Positions 43,357 to 53,690 of a stretch of DNA of 64,000 nt are shown here, piece by piece. Position 1 is the first letter of the stretch. Each line of letters starts with the position of its first letter. The translations under genes were made by a program, and so were the position numbers. Source of the DNA: Massilia sp. PAMC28688 (GTDB lineage: Bacteria; Pseudomonadota; Gammaproteobacteria; Burkholderiales; Burkholderiaceae_D). The stretch spans positions 1,364,001 to 1,428,000 of the forward strand of contig NZ_CP080378.1 of assembly GCF_019443445.1 (NCBI RefSeq), given 5' to 3'. The notes beneath the pieces were generated by a model, which worked only from the letters and a program-made list of their open reading frames with translations, was not told the origin of the DNA and made no database searches.

Positions 43357-44520
43357 TCACAGCTTGCCGTAGGAATGCAAGCCCGACAGGAACATGTTCA
43401 CCCCCAGGAAAGCAAAGGTGGTCACCAACAGGCCGCCCACCGCCCACCACGCGGCCACGCGCCCGCGCAGGCCCGAAATGAGGCGCATGTGCAGCCAGGC
43501 CGCGTAGTTGAGCCAGACGATCAGGGCCCAGGTTTCCTTCGGATCCCACTGCCAGTAGGTGCCCCAGGCGTCGGCCGCCCACAGCGCGCCCAGGATGGTG
43601 GCCACGGTAAAGAAGGCAAAGCCGACCGAGATGGCCTTGTACATCACGTCGTCCAGCACTTCCAGCGCCGGCAGGCGGTCGGCCAGGTAGCCGCTGGTCT
43701 TGAGCAGGTAGGCCGTGGCCACCATGGCCGCCAGCGCAAAGGTGCCGTAGCCGATGAAGTTGGCCGGCACGTGGATCTTCATCCACCAGCTTTGCAGGGC
43801 CGGCACCAGCGGCTGAATGCCGGCCGCATCGCGCGAGACCGTGTACCAGAGCAGGAAGGCCACGGCGGCGGCAATGACCAGCATGACAAAGGCGCCCAGC
43901 TGGCGCGTCGCATAGCGCTCTTCGTAATACAGGTAGAACATGGCCGTGATCATGGCAAACAGGATGAACACTTCATACAGGTTCGATACGGGAATGTGGC
44001 CCACATCCGGCCCGATCAGGTAAGACTCGAACCAGCGCACCATCATGCCGGTCCAGCCCAGCACCACGGCCGCCCAGCACAGCTTGGACCCCACGGAATT
44101 GCCGAAATTGGAGCGGCTCAGCAGGCCGACCAAGTAAAACACGGTGGAAAAGGCAAACAGGGTGCTCATCCAGAGGATGGCAGACTGGCTCGACAGCATG
44201 TACTTGAGGAAGAATTTGGTCTGGGCCGCGTCCAGGTTGCCGTCATACAGCGACACGGCCCACAGCGACAGCAGCGCCACCAGGGGCATGAGCCAGCGCA
44301 CGGCCTTGAAATGCCAGCCCAGCGCGACAAAGGTGGGCACCGAGGCCAGCAGGATGACCTTTTCGTAAATGTCCATGAAGCTGCTGTAGCGGGCCAGGGC
44401 CACGCCGGCGCCCACGCACAGCAGCAGCGCAAACAGCCAGTCGGCCAGCCCCAGCCTTTGCAGATAGCCCGGGGCCCGCTGGTAGGTGGGGGATGTGGTT
44501 GGTGATGGTGACAATTCCAT
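43357..44520 (-). CDS. ccsB: CcsB/CcsA-type cytochrome c biogenesis protein (System II)
   Basis: Multi-spanning inner-membrane protein that, with ResB, forms the System II heme exporter and cytochrome c synthetase. The 387-residue product has about eight membrane segments and the heme-handling WWD motif WGTYWQWDPKETW (about 315-330) with flanking His residues (e.g. WMKIHVPANFIGYG and WLHMRLISG). It lies 29 nt after resB, and the pair matures periplasmic c-type cytochromes such as the c4 next door. Confidence 0.94.
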   Translation of the reverse strand: MELSPSPTTSPTYQRAPGYLQRLGLADWLFALLLCVGAGVALARYSSFMDIYEKVILLASVPTFVALGWHFKAVRWLMPLVALLSLWAVSLYDGNLDAAQTKFFLKYMLSSQSAILWMSTLFAFSTVFYLVGLLSRSNFGNSVGSKLCWAAVVLGWTGMMVRWFESYLIGPDVGHIPVSNLYEVFILFAMITAMFYLYYEERYATRQLGAFVMLVIAAAVAFLLWYTVSRDAAGIQPLVPALQSWWMKIHVPANFIGYGTFALAAMVATAYLLKTSGYLADRLPALEVLDDVMYKAISVGFAFFTVATILGALWAADAWGTYWQWDPKETWALIVWLNYAAWLHMRLISGLRGRVAAWWAVGGLLVTTFAFLGVNMFLSGLHSYGKL

Positions 44521-44549
44521 GGTGTTCTCCAGATGCCGGCCTGCCTAGC

Positions 44550-46670
44550 TTACGCCGATTGGGGCAGCTTTGCCTTCAGGTCGTTAAATTCGTGCTCAAA
44601 ATCAAGTGTCTTGCGCTGGGTGCTCATGGCCATGAGGGCATGCGCACCCTGGCCATCGTCGGCGCTGCGCACCCATACCCACAGGCGCCGCTCGCGGATG
44701 TAAAACATGGCAAATACGCCCAGCACCAGCAACAGCGATCCGAGATAGACGATGAACTTGCCGGGCGAGCGCGTCACCTGCAGCACCGAGGCCTTCACTT
44801 GCACAAAGTCGTCAAGCTGCAGGTAGACCGGCGCGCCGTAAAAGAAACTGTCGGACAGGGCGTTGGTGGCCAGGGCCAGGAAGCGGGCATGGGTCTGATC
44901 AAACTCCAGGGCCGGCAGACCATCTTTCTCGCGGGCTGCCTGCCACAGCTCCCACAGCGCGCCGTTGAGCAGCTTCATGAAGATGTCGGCCTGCTTTTTT
45001 TGCTCGGCGGCGGGAATCCGGTCCAGGAAACGCGACACGGCCACGTAGCCGCCTTCGGCGCTGCCCACCCCGGCAAACATGTCGAGCGCCCTGGCCACCG
45101 AGTCTTGCAGCTGGCGCGCCAGGCCCTCGGCCGGGCTGGCGGTCGTGGCCGGCATGGCGCGCCGGGCAAAGCGCTCGGCCGCCAGGGCCCGCAGGGCGGG
45201 ATCGGACAGGGCGGCGCGCAGGCGCATCCATTCCTTGACGGTATGGGCGTCGTCGGACGGGATGCGCAGGTAGCTGAACGCATCATTGGGATTGCTGCGC
45301 ACCCCGGCCAGGAAGACTTCGGCGCCGTCAATCGTCACCGGCTGCATGTAGTTCTGGTATTCGCGCGCCTGGCCGGTCTTGTCGCGCAGCTTGTACTGCA
45401 CGCTCGGGCCCACGTTCTTGAGGTTGGCGTTGGCGGCCACGTTGGCGGCCGAACCGGAATGCTTGTCGAGCGTGACGGCAAATTGTTCCGACAGGCTCTG
45501 GCGCTGCTTGACGCCCCGTACATCCTCGGCCCCGACCACGTTTTCCACGTTAAAGGCGCGGAAGTCGCTCCACTCCACGTCGTAGCCGCCACCGGCCTGG
45601 GTCAAAGGGGTGCTGGTATTGATTTCGCCCTGCATGGCAAACGGCGCGGCGCTGGTGCCGCTCATGGGAAAACCGGTCAGGGTGAGCTTGGTGCCGCCAT
45701 CTTCAAAGCTGGACTGGTAGATGGCCACGCCCTTGTAGATCAGCGGCTCGTTGACGCGGATGGTGGAGGCGAAGCGCTTGCCGGTTTCGTGGTCGCGGAT
45801 CACGACATCGCTGGCAAACAGTTTGGGCATGCCGGTGCTGTAGAAATCGATCACGAATCGCTTCAGTTCGATGGTAAACGGCAGCGGCTGCAGCAGCGAG
45901 CCGTCGCCGCGGCTGATGATGGCGATGTCGCTCGACTGCCCTTCCGGGATCATGGTGTTGGCGCGGTAGGTCGGATTGTTGACCGACAGGCGGTGCTGGG
46001 CCGGAATGGCCGAAATCAGGCCGCCGCCCTGGAACGCCGTCTTGCCCAGGAAGCGTTCCTGGAACTGGATGGGCAGGTCGGAATCGAGCATGCCGCCCAC
46101 CAGGATGATGATGATGGCGCTGTGGGCAAAAATGTAGCCAAACTTGTTGGCCGCGCCCTTCTTGGCCGCCACCAGGATGCCATTGCCCTTGTCGACGATC
46201 TTGGCGCCATAGCCGGCATCGTGCAGGCGCGCGGCGGTCTGCTCGGCCAGGGCGCGCGGCGCCAGCGGCGCTACCCACTCGCTCTGGTGGTGGAAATTAC
46301 GCAGCGACACTTCACGCACGTTTTCGCGCCAGCTGCGCATGTCGCGCAGCATTCTGGGGGTATTGCGCAGGATGCAGAACGTGGTCGAGAGCAGCAGCAG
46401 CGCCAGGATCAGGATGAACCACCAGGTCGAATAAATGGCATACAGGCCCAGGCTGCCGAAAATCTCGAACCAGAAGGGACCAAACTGGTTGACATAGTTC
46501 GGCATGGGCTGGTTTTGCGTCAATACCGTGCCGATGATGGATGCAATCATGATCATGACCAGCATCGTGATGGCAAAGCGCATCGACGACACCAGTTCCA
46601 CGGCTTCGGCAAACGCGCTGCGGCGCCCGCTGGACGGGTCGCTTCTCAATTCAATTCCGGTGGTGCTCAT
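44550..46670 (-). CDS. resB: ResB/Ccs1, cytochrome c biogenesis protein (System II)
   Basis: Partner of CcsB in System II. The start MSTTGIELRSDPSSGRR at 46670 gives 706 residues. Three N-terminal membrane segments (about 30-50, 80-105, 170-190) are followed by a large periplasmic ResB domain and a fourth membrane segment near residue 645 (FIVYLGSLLLVLGVFAMFY). Betaproteobacterial ResB is longer than the Bacillus protein, which fits. It precedes ccsB and follows cytochrome c4 across a terminator. Confidence 0.94.
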   Translation of the reverse strand: MSTTGIELRSDPSSGRRSAFAEAVELVSSMRFAITMLVMIMIASIIGTVLTQNQPMPNYVNQFGPFWFEIFGSLGLYAIYSTWWFILILALLLLSTTFCILRNTPRMLRDMRSWRENVREVSLRNFHHQSEWVAPLAPRALAEQTAARLHDAGYGAKIVDKGNGILVAAKKGAANKFGYIFAHSAIIIILVGGMLDSDLPIQFQERFLGKTAFQGGGLISAIPAQHRLSVNNPTYRANTMIPEGQSSDIAIISRGDGSLLQPLPFTIELKRFVIDFYSTGMPKLFASDVVIRDHETGKRFASTIRVNEPLIYKGVAIYQSSFEDGGTKLTLTGFPMSGTSAAPFAMQGEINTSTPLTQAGGGYDVEWSDFRAFNVENVVGAEDVRGVKQRQSLSEQFAVTLDKHSGSAANVAANANLKNVGPSVQYKLRDKTGQAREYQNYMQPVTIDGAEVFLAGVRSNPNDAFSYLRIPSDDAHTVKEWMRLRAALSDPALRALAAERFARRAMPATTASPAEGLARQLQDSVARALDMFAGVGSAEGGYVAVSRFLDRIPAAEQKKQADIFMKLLNGALWELWQAAREKDGLPALEFDQTHARFLALATNALSDSFFYGAPVYLQLDDFVQVKASVLQVTRSPGKFIVYLGSLLLVLGVFAMFYIRERRLWVWVRSADDGQGAHALMAMSTQRKTLDFEHEFNDLKAKLPQSA

Positions 46671-46728
46671 ACTCGTGATTCCCTCTCGGCGGCTCCGTGG
46701 CCTGTCCACGCAACCGGCGAGGATACCA

Positions 46729-46761
46729 ATAAAAAGGGCAGCCTGCTTGCGCCGCTGCCCT
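46729..46761 (-). terminator. Intrinsic terminator after cytochrome c4
   Basis: AGGGCAGC / GCTGCCCT perfect 8-bp stem with an 11-nt loop. On the minus strand it is followed by TTTTATT, 57 nt after the cytochrome stop. Confidence 0.85.
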
Positions 46762-46817
46762 CATCGATACCGCGTGTACGCAGCGCCGGGGCGCCGCGCC
46801 AGCGTATCTGCAGTAAA

Positions 46818-47480
46818 TTACTTGAGGCCGGCGATGTAGTCGGCCACGGCCTTCATTTCTTCGTCAGACATCCGGCGCGCGATGGTGGTCATCTGCGCAC
46901 TGTTCTTGCGGGCGCCGCCTTTGAACGCCTGCAGCTGGCCGAAGGTGTAGTCCTGGTGCTGACCGGCCAGGCGCGGGAACAGGGCCGGCATGCCGTTGCC
47001 GTTGGCGCCATGGCAGCTGGCGCAGGCCGCCACGCCATTGGCGGCGATGCCGCCGCGGTAAATACGACGCCCCAGTTCCAGTGTATCCTTGTTCTTGGCA
47101 GCGCCCTGCTTGGGCACCTGCAGGGCCAGGTAGACCGCGACGTTTTTCTTGTCGTCGTCCGTGAGCATCTTGCTGTACGGGGTCATGATCGGGTTCTGGC
47201 GCGCCGGGGTGGTGAAGTCGACCAGCTGCTTGTAGGTGTAGGCACTCATCTGGGCCGACAGCTTGGGATTGACGGCAATGGTCGAATTGCCGGCTGCGCC
47301 GTGGCAGGAGACGCAGGCAGGCAGGCCGCGCGCGGCGTCGCCGCTGTCATACAGCGTGGCGCCCTTGGCCGGGTCGGCCTTGGCAGGAGCGGCAGCAGGT
47401 GCGGCGGCGGAGGCGGCGCCGGAGATGGCCAGGGTGGCTACCAGCAAGGATTTCACTAAAGAAGAAAACGCACGATTCAT
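46818..47480 (-). CDS. Diheme cytochrome c4
   Basis: Periplasmic electron carrier, usually delivering electrons to terminal oxidases. The 220-residue precursor has a signal peptide (cleavage near ASAAA), then two similar class I cytochrome c domains. Heme sites are CVSCH (56-60) and CASCH (153-157), with axial Met candidates in PIMTPYSKML and NSAQMTTIARRM. It lies directly upstream of resB-ccsB on the same strand and is divergent from engB. Confidence 0.94.
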   Translation of the reverse strand: MNRAFSSLVKSLLVATLAISGAASAAAPAAAPAKADPAKGATLYDSGDAARGLPACVSCHGAAGNSTIAVNPKLSAQMSAYTYKQLVDFTTPARQNPIMTPYSKMLTDDDKKNVAVYLALQVPKQGAAKNKDTLELGRRIYRGGIAANGVAACASCHGANGNGMPALFPRLAGQHQDYTFGQLQAFKGGARKNSAQMTTIARRMSDEEMKAVADYIAGLK

Positions 47481-47548
47481 TCAAACACCCTGAGACAAGT
47501 CAAAAATTGGTTCTATTGGGAGGAAAACACGTCCAACACGGGCCCGCG

Positions 47549-47580
47549 TGGGTCCTGCTTGGGTCCTGCTTGGGTCCAAC
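47549..47580. repeat. 11-bp tandem repeat upstream of engB
   Basis: Two perfect copies of tgggtcctgct (47549-47559, 47560-47570) and a partial third, tgggtcc. They lie between the divergent cytochrome c4 and engB genes. The function is unknown. Confidence 0.85.
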
Positions 47581-47712
47581 AATATACGGCTGACGACCTT
47601 GCATGCGCGCGATGGCTTTTGCGGCGCAACAATTCGTAACCCCTTATTGTACAATAGCTTGGTGGCGATATCGCGCCCCCATTCCCGAAATCTTGCATTT
47701 TCTCCCCATTCC

Positions 47713-48429
47713 ATGTCCAAACTCTGGCAAGCCCGCTTCTTTACGACCGTCAACCAACTGCGCGACTTGCCCGCCACGCAGGCGCCCGAAATCGCCTTCG
47801 CAGGGCGCTCGAATGCGGGCAAATCGACGGCCATCAACATCCTGACCAATCAAAAAGGCCTGGCCTTCGCCTCCAAGACCCCGGGCCGCACCCAGCACAT
47901 CAATTATTTTTCCATCGGCGGCGCCCATGTGGGCCAGCACCGCAAGGACCCCACCATTGTCGAGGAAATCGAAGCGCTGCTGGTCGACCTGCCCGGCTAT
48001 GGCTACGCGGAAGTGTCCGGCTCGGCCAAGCTGCACTGGCAAAAGCTGCTGGGCGACTATGTCCAGCGCCGCGAGCAGCTCGCCGCCCTGGTCCTGATCA
48101 TGGATTCGCGCCGTCCCTTCACGGAACTCGACGTGCAGATGCTCGAATGGTTCGCCCCCACCGGCAAGCCGATCCACTGCATCCTGACCAAGGCCGACAA
48201 GCTCAACCGCAACGAATCGACCAATGCCCTGCGCCAGGCGCGCATGATGCTCGACAGCTACGTCGACGAAGATGGCGCAGGCTTTCCTTTCACGGTTCAG
48301 CTGTTCTCGGCCTTGAAGCGGATCGGCATCGAGGAAGCGAACGACAAGATCATCGACCTGCTGGGCCTGACGCCGATCCCGGCCGATCCCGACGCCGTGC
48401 TGGTCGACCCGGTCGACAGCGACGACTGA
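47713..48429 (+). CDS. engB: EngB/YihA, ribosome biogenesis GTPase
   Basis: Essential GTPase for 50S assembly (YsxC/EngB family). The 238-residue product from ATG 47713 has G1 GRSNAGKS (31-38), the G2 Thr in [13 protein letters not shown]3 DLPGYGY (92-98) and G4 TKAD (159-162). Residues about 70-88 ([18 protein letters not shown]) are an insert absent from E. coli YihA, and the C-terminus is acidic. It is divergent from cytochrome c4 and followed by hemB (36 nt). Confidence 0.95.
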   Translation: MSKLWQARFFTTVNQLRDLPATQAPEIAFAGRSNAGKSTAINILTNQKGLAFASKTPGRTQHINYFSIGGAHVGQHRKDPTIVEEIEALLVDLPGYGYAEVSGSAKLHWQKLLGDYVQRREQLAALVLIMDSRRPFTELDVQMLEWFAPTGKPIHCILTKADKLNRNESTNALRQARMMLDSYVDEDGAGFPFTVQLFSALKRIGIEEANDKIIDLLGLTPIPADPDAVLVDPVDSDD

Positions 48430-49482
<1,053 letters not shown>

Positions 49483-49500
49483 CAGCGGGGCGCGGCCGGC

Positions 49501-50478
49501 TCAGCGGCTGCGGCGGTGGCCGGGGAATGCTTCCTTGAACAGGAAGGTTTCCAGCACTTCATTGTCTTCCACCCGCGCGCTCAGCGTCACGTCGCGCTGC
49601 TGGCGCTCGGAGCGGAAGATGAAGTCGCCCTTCTTTTCCTTGCGGATCAGCTGCACCATCTTTTTGATGATGGCCGTTTCGATATCGGGCTCGTTCCCCA
49701 GTTCAATTTCCAGGTCCTGCAGCCAGGTGCGGTTGAAATTCTTGTTGAAGCCATTGAACTTGAGCTGGGCGCTGAAAGGCGAATGCACTTTCCAGGTAAA
49801 CAGGCCGCCGGTGCCGTTCTGGTCGTCGCCGCGCCCGGCCTTGTTGGCCGCGGCAATGTTCTGGCGTGCCAGGCGGTCGCCCCGCTGGGCCGCGGTTTCC
49901 TGCTCCTCCACCCCGTTTTCGCGCGCCCGCGCCCGGCGCCGCGCCGCAATCATCTCGCTCATGTCGATCGCCGGGTCGACTTTCTCGATTTCCGGCGGCT
50001 TGGGCTGCTCCACCGGCTTTTGCTCGACCACTTGCTCTTCCGGCACCGTGATGGTGTCGGGCAGGCGCACCATTTCCACCCGCTCCGGGCGCGGCGGGGC
50101 CGGCCTGGGCTTGACCTTGGGCGGCTGGGGCACGGGCGGCGGCGGGGGAATGGCCTTGGGCGGCAGCACGTAGGTCAGGTCGGTCACCGAGGGCGGCGGC
50201 TCGCGCTTGGGCTTGTCCGCCGGTTGCCAGTACGCCAGCAGCACCACGAGCACGTGCAGCAGCACCGTCACCGCAATGCCGGTACTGTTGACGCGCTTGT
50301 GGTCGAAACTGGTCGTCAGGACCGGCTCCATCCCGCCGGGCGCCCGGACGTCGTCTGGCTGCGCCTGCATGGGCAGTAACTGTTCTCGCAAAATGGCTGC
50401 GTTCCTCAAGTTCTGGTACAAGGCCCGCAGTCTATCCGGTTTGCCGGCATCGCGCATCAGCGTCGCTCGCGTGGCCAT
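49501..50478 (-). CDS. TonB-like Pro-rich membrane protein without a TonB C-terminal domain
   Basis: Not assigned to a named family. The 325-residue product has a cytoplasmic N-terminus (about 1-65), one membrane segment (GIAVTVLLHVLVVLLAYW, about 67-84) and a long Pro-rich spacer (about 88-165, e.g. PKAIPPPPPVPQPPKVKP). A C-terminal domain (about 220-325, e.g. VHSPFSAQLKFNGFNKNFN) follows and does not show the usual TonB YP motif. The layout suggests a periplasm-spanning protein. ATG 50478 is taken, without a good ribosome-binding site; 50457 is possible. It lies 101 nt after the RND permease and is convergent with hemB. Confidence 0.7.
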   Translation of the reverse strand: MATRATLMRDAGKPDRLRALYQNLRNAAILREQLLPMQAQPDDVRAPGGMEPVLTTSFDHKRVNSTGIAVTVLLHVLVVLLAYWQPADKPKREPPPSVTDLTYVLPPKAIPPPPPVPQPPKVKPRPAPPRPERVEMVRLPDTITVPEEQVVEQKPVEQPKPPEIEKVDPAIDMSEMIAARRRARARENGVEEQETAAQRGDRLARQNIAAANKAGRGDDQNGTGGLFTWKVHSPFSAQLKFNGFNKNFNRTWLQDLEIELGNEPDIETAIIKKMVQLIRKEKKGDFIFRSERQQRDVTLSARVEDNEVLETFLFKEAFPGHRRSR

Positions 50479-50579
50479 GGTCGCTTGAGCAATTTACAAG
50501 ATACCGCCCCGGCGAGGCGCCAGCAAGGGCACCGGCCGACGCACAAGGCACGGGCACGCCTGCGCGCCGCATGCGGTTT

Positions 50580-53500
50580 TCAGGCAGCCTGGGACAAGTG
50601 CACCGCTTGCGTGCCACGCTGGAGGTCGGCATCGCTGAGCGGGCCGCTGCCGCTGTACTTGTCCAGATACAAGTAAATCACGGGGGTAATGTACAGGGTG
50701 ATGACCTGGGAGAAAATCAGGCCGCCCACCACGGCCAAGCCCAGCGGCTGGCGCAGTTCGGCGCCGGCCCCCAGGCCCAGGGCAATCGGCAGCGCCCCCA
50801 TGAGTGCGGCCAGGGTGGTCATCATGATCGGCCGGAAACGCAGGATGCAGGCTTCGCGGATGGCGTCGAATGGGGTCATGCCCTCGGTGCGCTGGGCATG
50901 CAGGGCAAAGTCAATCATCATGATGGCATTTTTCTTGACGATACCGATCAGCATCAGGATGCCGATGATGGCAATCATGGTCAGGTCCATGCCGAACAGG
51001 CGCAGCGTGAGAAGGGCCCCCACCGCCGCCGAGGGCAGTCCGGCCAGGATAGTGATCGGATGGATGAAGCTTTCGTACAGCACGCCGAGCAGCACGTAAA
51101 TGACACCGAGGGCGGCGATGATCAGGATGATCTGGGCCGACTGCGAATCCTGGAAGACTGCCGCGTCGCCGCCATACTTGGTAATGATCGACGGCGGCAG
51201 TTTCATGTCCACGCCCATCTGATCGATCTTGGCCGTGGCCACGCCGAGCGGCACGTCGGCCGGCAGGTTGAAGGACAATGTAATGGCCTGCAGCTGGCCC
51301 TGGTGATTGACCGAGGTCGGCCCCACCGTACGCTCGACAGTGGCAAATGAGGACAGCTGCACCAGCTGGCCGGGCTTGCTGCGCACCGAGACCCGGCCCA
51401 GCGCCTCTTCCGACTGGCGGTCGGCAGCATCGGCTTCGAGAATCACATTGTAGGCTGCCGCCGGAGCGTAGATGGTCGAGACCTGGCGTTCGCCATAGGT
51501 TGCATACAGGGCGCTGCGCACGTCGGCCAGCTGCACGCCCATGGCGTTGGCCTTGTCGCGGTCAATGCGCAGCGTGGCCTGCAGGCCGCGCTCCTGGGAG
51601 TCGGAGGTGACGTCGCGGAAGGCCGGGTCGGCGCGCATGCGTTCCAGGTAGCGGTTGGCCCAGTCGCCCAGCGCGTCCGAACTGACGCTTTGCAGCGTGT
51701 ACTGGTAGCGGCTCTTGCTGGGACGCCCGCCCAGCTGCAGGTTCTGGACCGGCGACAGGTAGACCGACACGCCGGCAATCTGGCGCGTGGCGCGGCGCAG
51801 CCGCTCCACCACCACCGGCATCTTGTCGCGCTCGGCGCGCGGCTTGAGCGCAATGAAGCCGCGGCCCGTGTTGCCGCCACCGGTAAACGACGTCACATCC
51901 TGCACGTCGCGGTCGGCGCGGATGGTGTCGACCACGCGCTGCTGCAGCGCCGTCATGGCCTGGGTCGAGGTATCTTCGGCCGCCTCGATACTCATGCGCA
52001 TCTGGCCCAGGTCTTCCTCGGGGAAGAAGCCCTTGGGGATGGTGGTGTAGAGCAGCACCGTGAGCACGAAGGTGCCAAGGGCCACCATCAGCACGAAGAA
52101 GCGGTGCGCCAGGGCCCAGTCGAGGGTGCGGGTGTAGCCATGGCGCACGCGCGTGAAACCGGCCTCGAAATGGCGGCCGATAAAGGATTTTTCGCCTTCG
52201 CCATGCGCGGCGTGCGGCGGCAGCAGGCGGCTGGCCAGCATCGGCACCAGGGTCAGCGAGACCAGGGCCGACACCAGCACCGCCAGCCCCACCACCACGG
52301 CAAATTCGTGGAACAGCAGGCCGATCACCCCGGGCATGAAGAAGATGGGGATGAAGACGGCCACCAGCGAAATGGAGATGGAGACGATGGTAAAGCCCAT
52401 TTCGCGCGAACCCACCAGGGCCGCATCGACGGGCTTCTTGCCCATTTCGATATGGCGCACGATATTTTCCAGCACCACGATGGCATCATCGACCACCAGG
52501 CCCACGGCCAGGGTAATGCCCAGCAGCGACACGTTGTCCAGGCTGTAGCCAAACCAGTACAGCAGCGACAGTGCGCCCAGCAGCGAGATGGGCATGGTCA
52601 CGGCCGGGATGAAGGTGGCGGCGGCGCGGTGCAGGAACAGAAAAATGACCAGCACCACCAGCACCACGGTAAAGGCCAGCGTCAGGTTGACGTCGTGGAT
52701 CGATTCGCGGATCGAGACCGAGCGGTCGTTGACCAGGTTGATCTTGATCGAGGCCGGCACCTGGGCCTGGAACCGGGGCAGCAGTTCGCGCACCGCGTCC
52801 ACCACCTGCACCGTATTGGCATTGGGCTGGCGCTGCACCAGCAGCACAATCGAGCGCTCGCCATTGTAGCTGCCGGCCGCCTTGACCGACTGGTAGCTGT
52901 CTTCTACCTGCGCCACGTCGCGCAGCCGCACCGGTTCGCCGTTGCGGGTGGCGACGATCAGTTCCTGGAACTCGGCCGCGTTCATGAGCTGGGGATTGCC
53001 TTCGATGGTCAGGGTCTGGCTGGGACCATCGATGACTCCCAGCGGCGCATTCGAATTGGCCGATCGTAGCGCCTGCGCCAGTTCGTCCATGGTCAGGTCG
53101 CGCGCCTTCATGCGCTCGGCGCTGGCGCGCACCCGCACCGCAAAGCGCTTCTGGCCATTGACCGTCACCTGGGCCACCCCGGGCAGCGTGGACAGGCTGG
53201 GCGCGATCAGGTTTTCCGCGTAGTCGTTCAGTTCCGACAGATCCATCGACGGCGAGGTCATGGCCATGAACAGCACCGGCGCGTCGGCCGGGTTGACCTT
53301 GCGGTAGGACGGCAGTTCCGTCATTTCCTGCGGCAGCGCGCGCTGGGCCCCGAGCAGTGCCGCCTGGACGTCGATGGCAGCCTCGTTGACGTCAATGCTC
53401 TCGTTGAACTCCAGCGTCAGCGAGGTCGATCCCTGGGTGCTGGTGGACGTGATGACGTTGATGCCGGCGATGGTGGAAAACTGCTTTTCCAGCGGCAGCG

Positions 53501-53690
53501 CGACCGACGACGCCATGGTCTCGGGGCTCGCGCCTGACAGGTTGGCCTGGACGTTGATGACCGGCGTGTTGTAGCTCGGCAGGGCCGCCACCGGAATCTG
53601 CAGGTAGGACAGCACGCCGACCAGCACCAGGCTGATCGACAGCAGGATCACCATCACCGGGCGCCGGATGCACAGTTCTGACAGGTTCAT
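50580..53690 (-). CDS. RND multidrug efflux permease (HAE1 family, MdtB/MdtC-like)
   Basis: Proton-driven inner-membrane pump subunit of a tripartite exporter, 1036 residues. It has twelve membrane segments in the RND pattern and two large periplasmic loops (about 35-335 and 560-870). The proton-relay acidic pair is in GLVVDDAIVVLENI in TM4. MNLSELCIRRPVMVILLSIS resembles MdtB/MdtC/MuxB rather than AcrB. E. coli has two such permeases in tandem; here only one is present, so it would act as a homotrimer. No outer-membrane channel gene follows. Its ATG overlaps the adaptor stop by 4 nt. Confidence 0.93.
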   Translation of the reverse strand: MNLSELCIRRPVMVILLSISLVLVGVLSYLQIPVAALPSYNTPVINVQANLSGASPETMASSVALPLEKQFSTIAGINVITSTSTQGSTSLTLEFNESIDVNEAAIDVQAALLGAQRALPQEMTELPSYRKVNPADAPVLFMAMTSPSMDLSELNDYAENLIAPSLSTLPGVAQVTVNGQKRFAVRVRASAERMKARDLTMDELAQALRSANSNAPLGVIDGPSQTLTIEGNPQLMNAAEFQELIVATRNGEPVRLRDVAQVEDSYQSVKAAGSYNGERSIVLLVQRQPNANTVQVVDAVRELLPRFQAQVPASIKINLVNDRSVSIRESIHDVNLTLAFTVVLVVLVIFLFLHRAAATFIPAVTMPISLLGALSLLYWFGYSLDNVSLLGITLAVGLVVDDAIVVLENIVRHIEMGKKPVDAALVGSREMGFTIVSISISLVAVFIPIFFMPGVIGLLFHEFAVVVGLAVLVSALVSLTLVPMLASRLLPPHAAHGEGEKSFIGRHFEAGFTRVRHGYTRTLDWALAHRFFVLMVALGTFVLTVLLYTTIPKGFFPEEDLGQMRMSIEAAEDTSTQAMTALQQRVVDTIRADRDVQDVTSFTGGGNTGRGFIALKPRAERDKMPVVVERLRRATRQIAGVSVYLSPVQNLQLGGRPSKSRYQYTLQSVSSDALGDWANRYLERMRADPAFRDVTSDSQERGLQATLRIDRDKANAMGVQLADVRSALYATYGERQVSTIYAPAAAYNVILEADAADRQSEEALGRVSVRSKPGQLVQLSSFATVERTVGPTSVNHQGQLQAITLSFNLPADVPLGVATAKIDQMGVDMKLPPSIITKYGGDAAVFQDSQSAQIILIIAALGVIYVLLGVLYESFIHPITILAGLPSAAVGALLTLRLFGMDLTMIAIIGILMLIGIVKKNAIMMIDFALHAQRTEGMTPFDAIREACILRFRPIMMTTLAALMGALPIALGLGAGAELRQPLGLAVVGGLIFSQVITLYITPVIYLYLDKYSGSGPLSDADLQRGTQAVHLSQAA

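Noticed and set aside
44493..47459. 988-codon plus-strand frame across resB and cytochrome c4
   Set aside because: It is a shadow of two well-identified minus-strand genes and has no family features.
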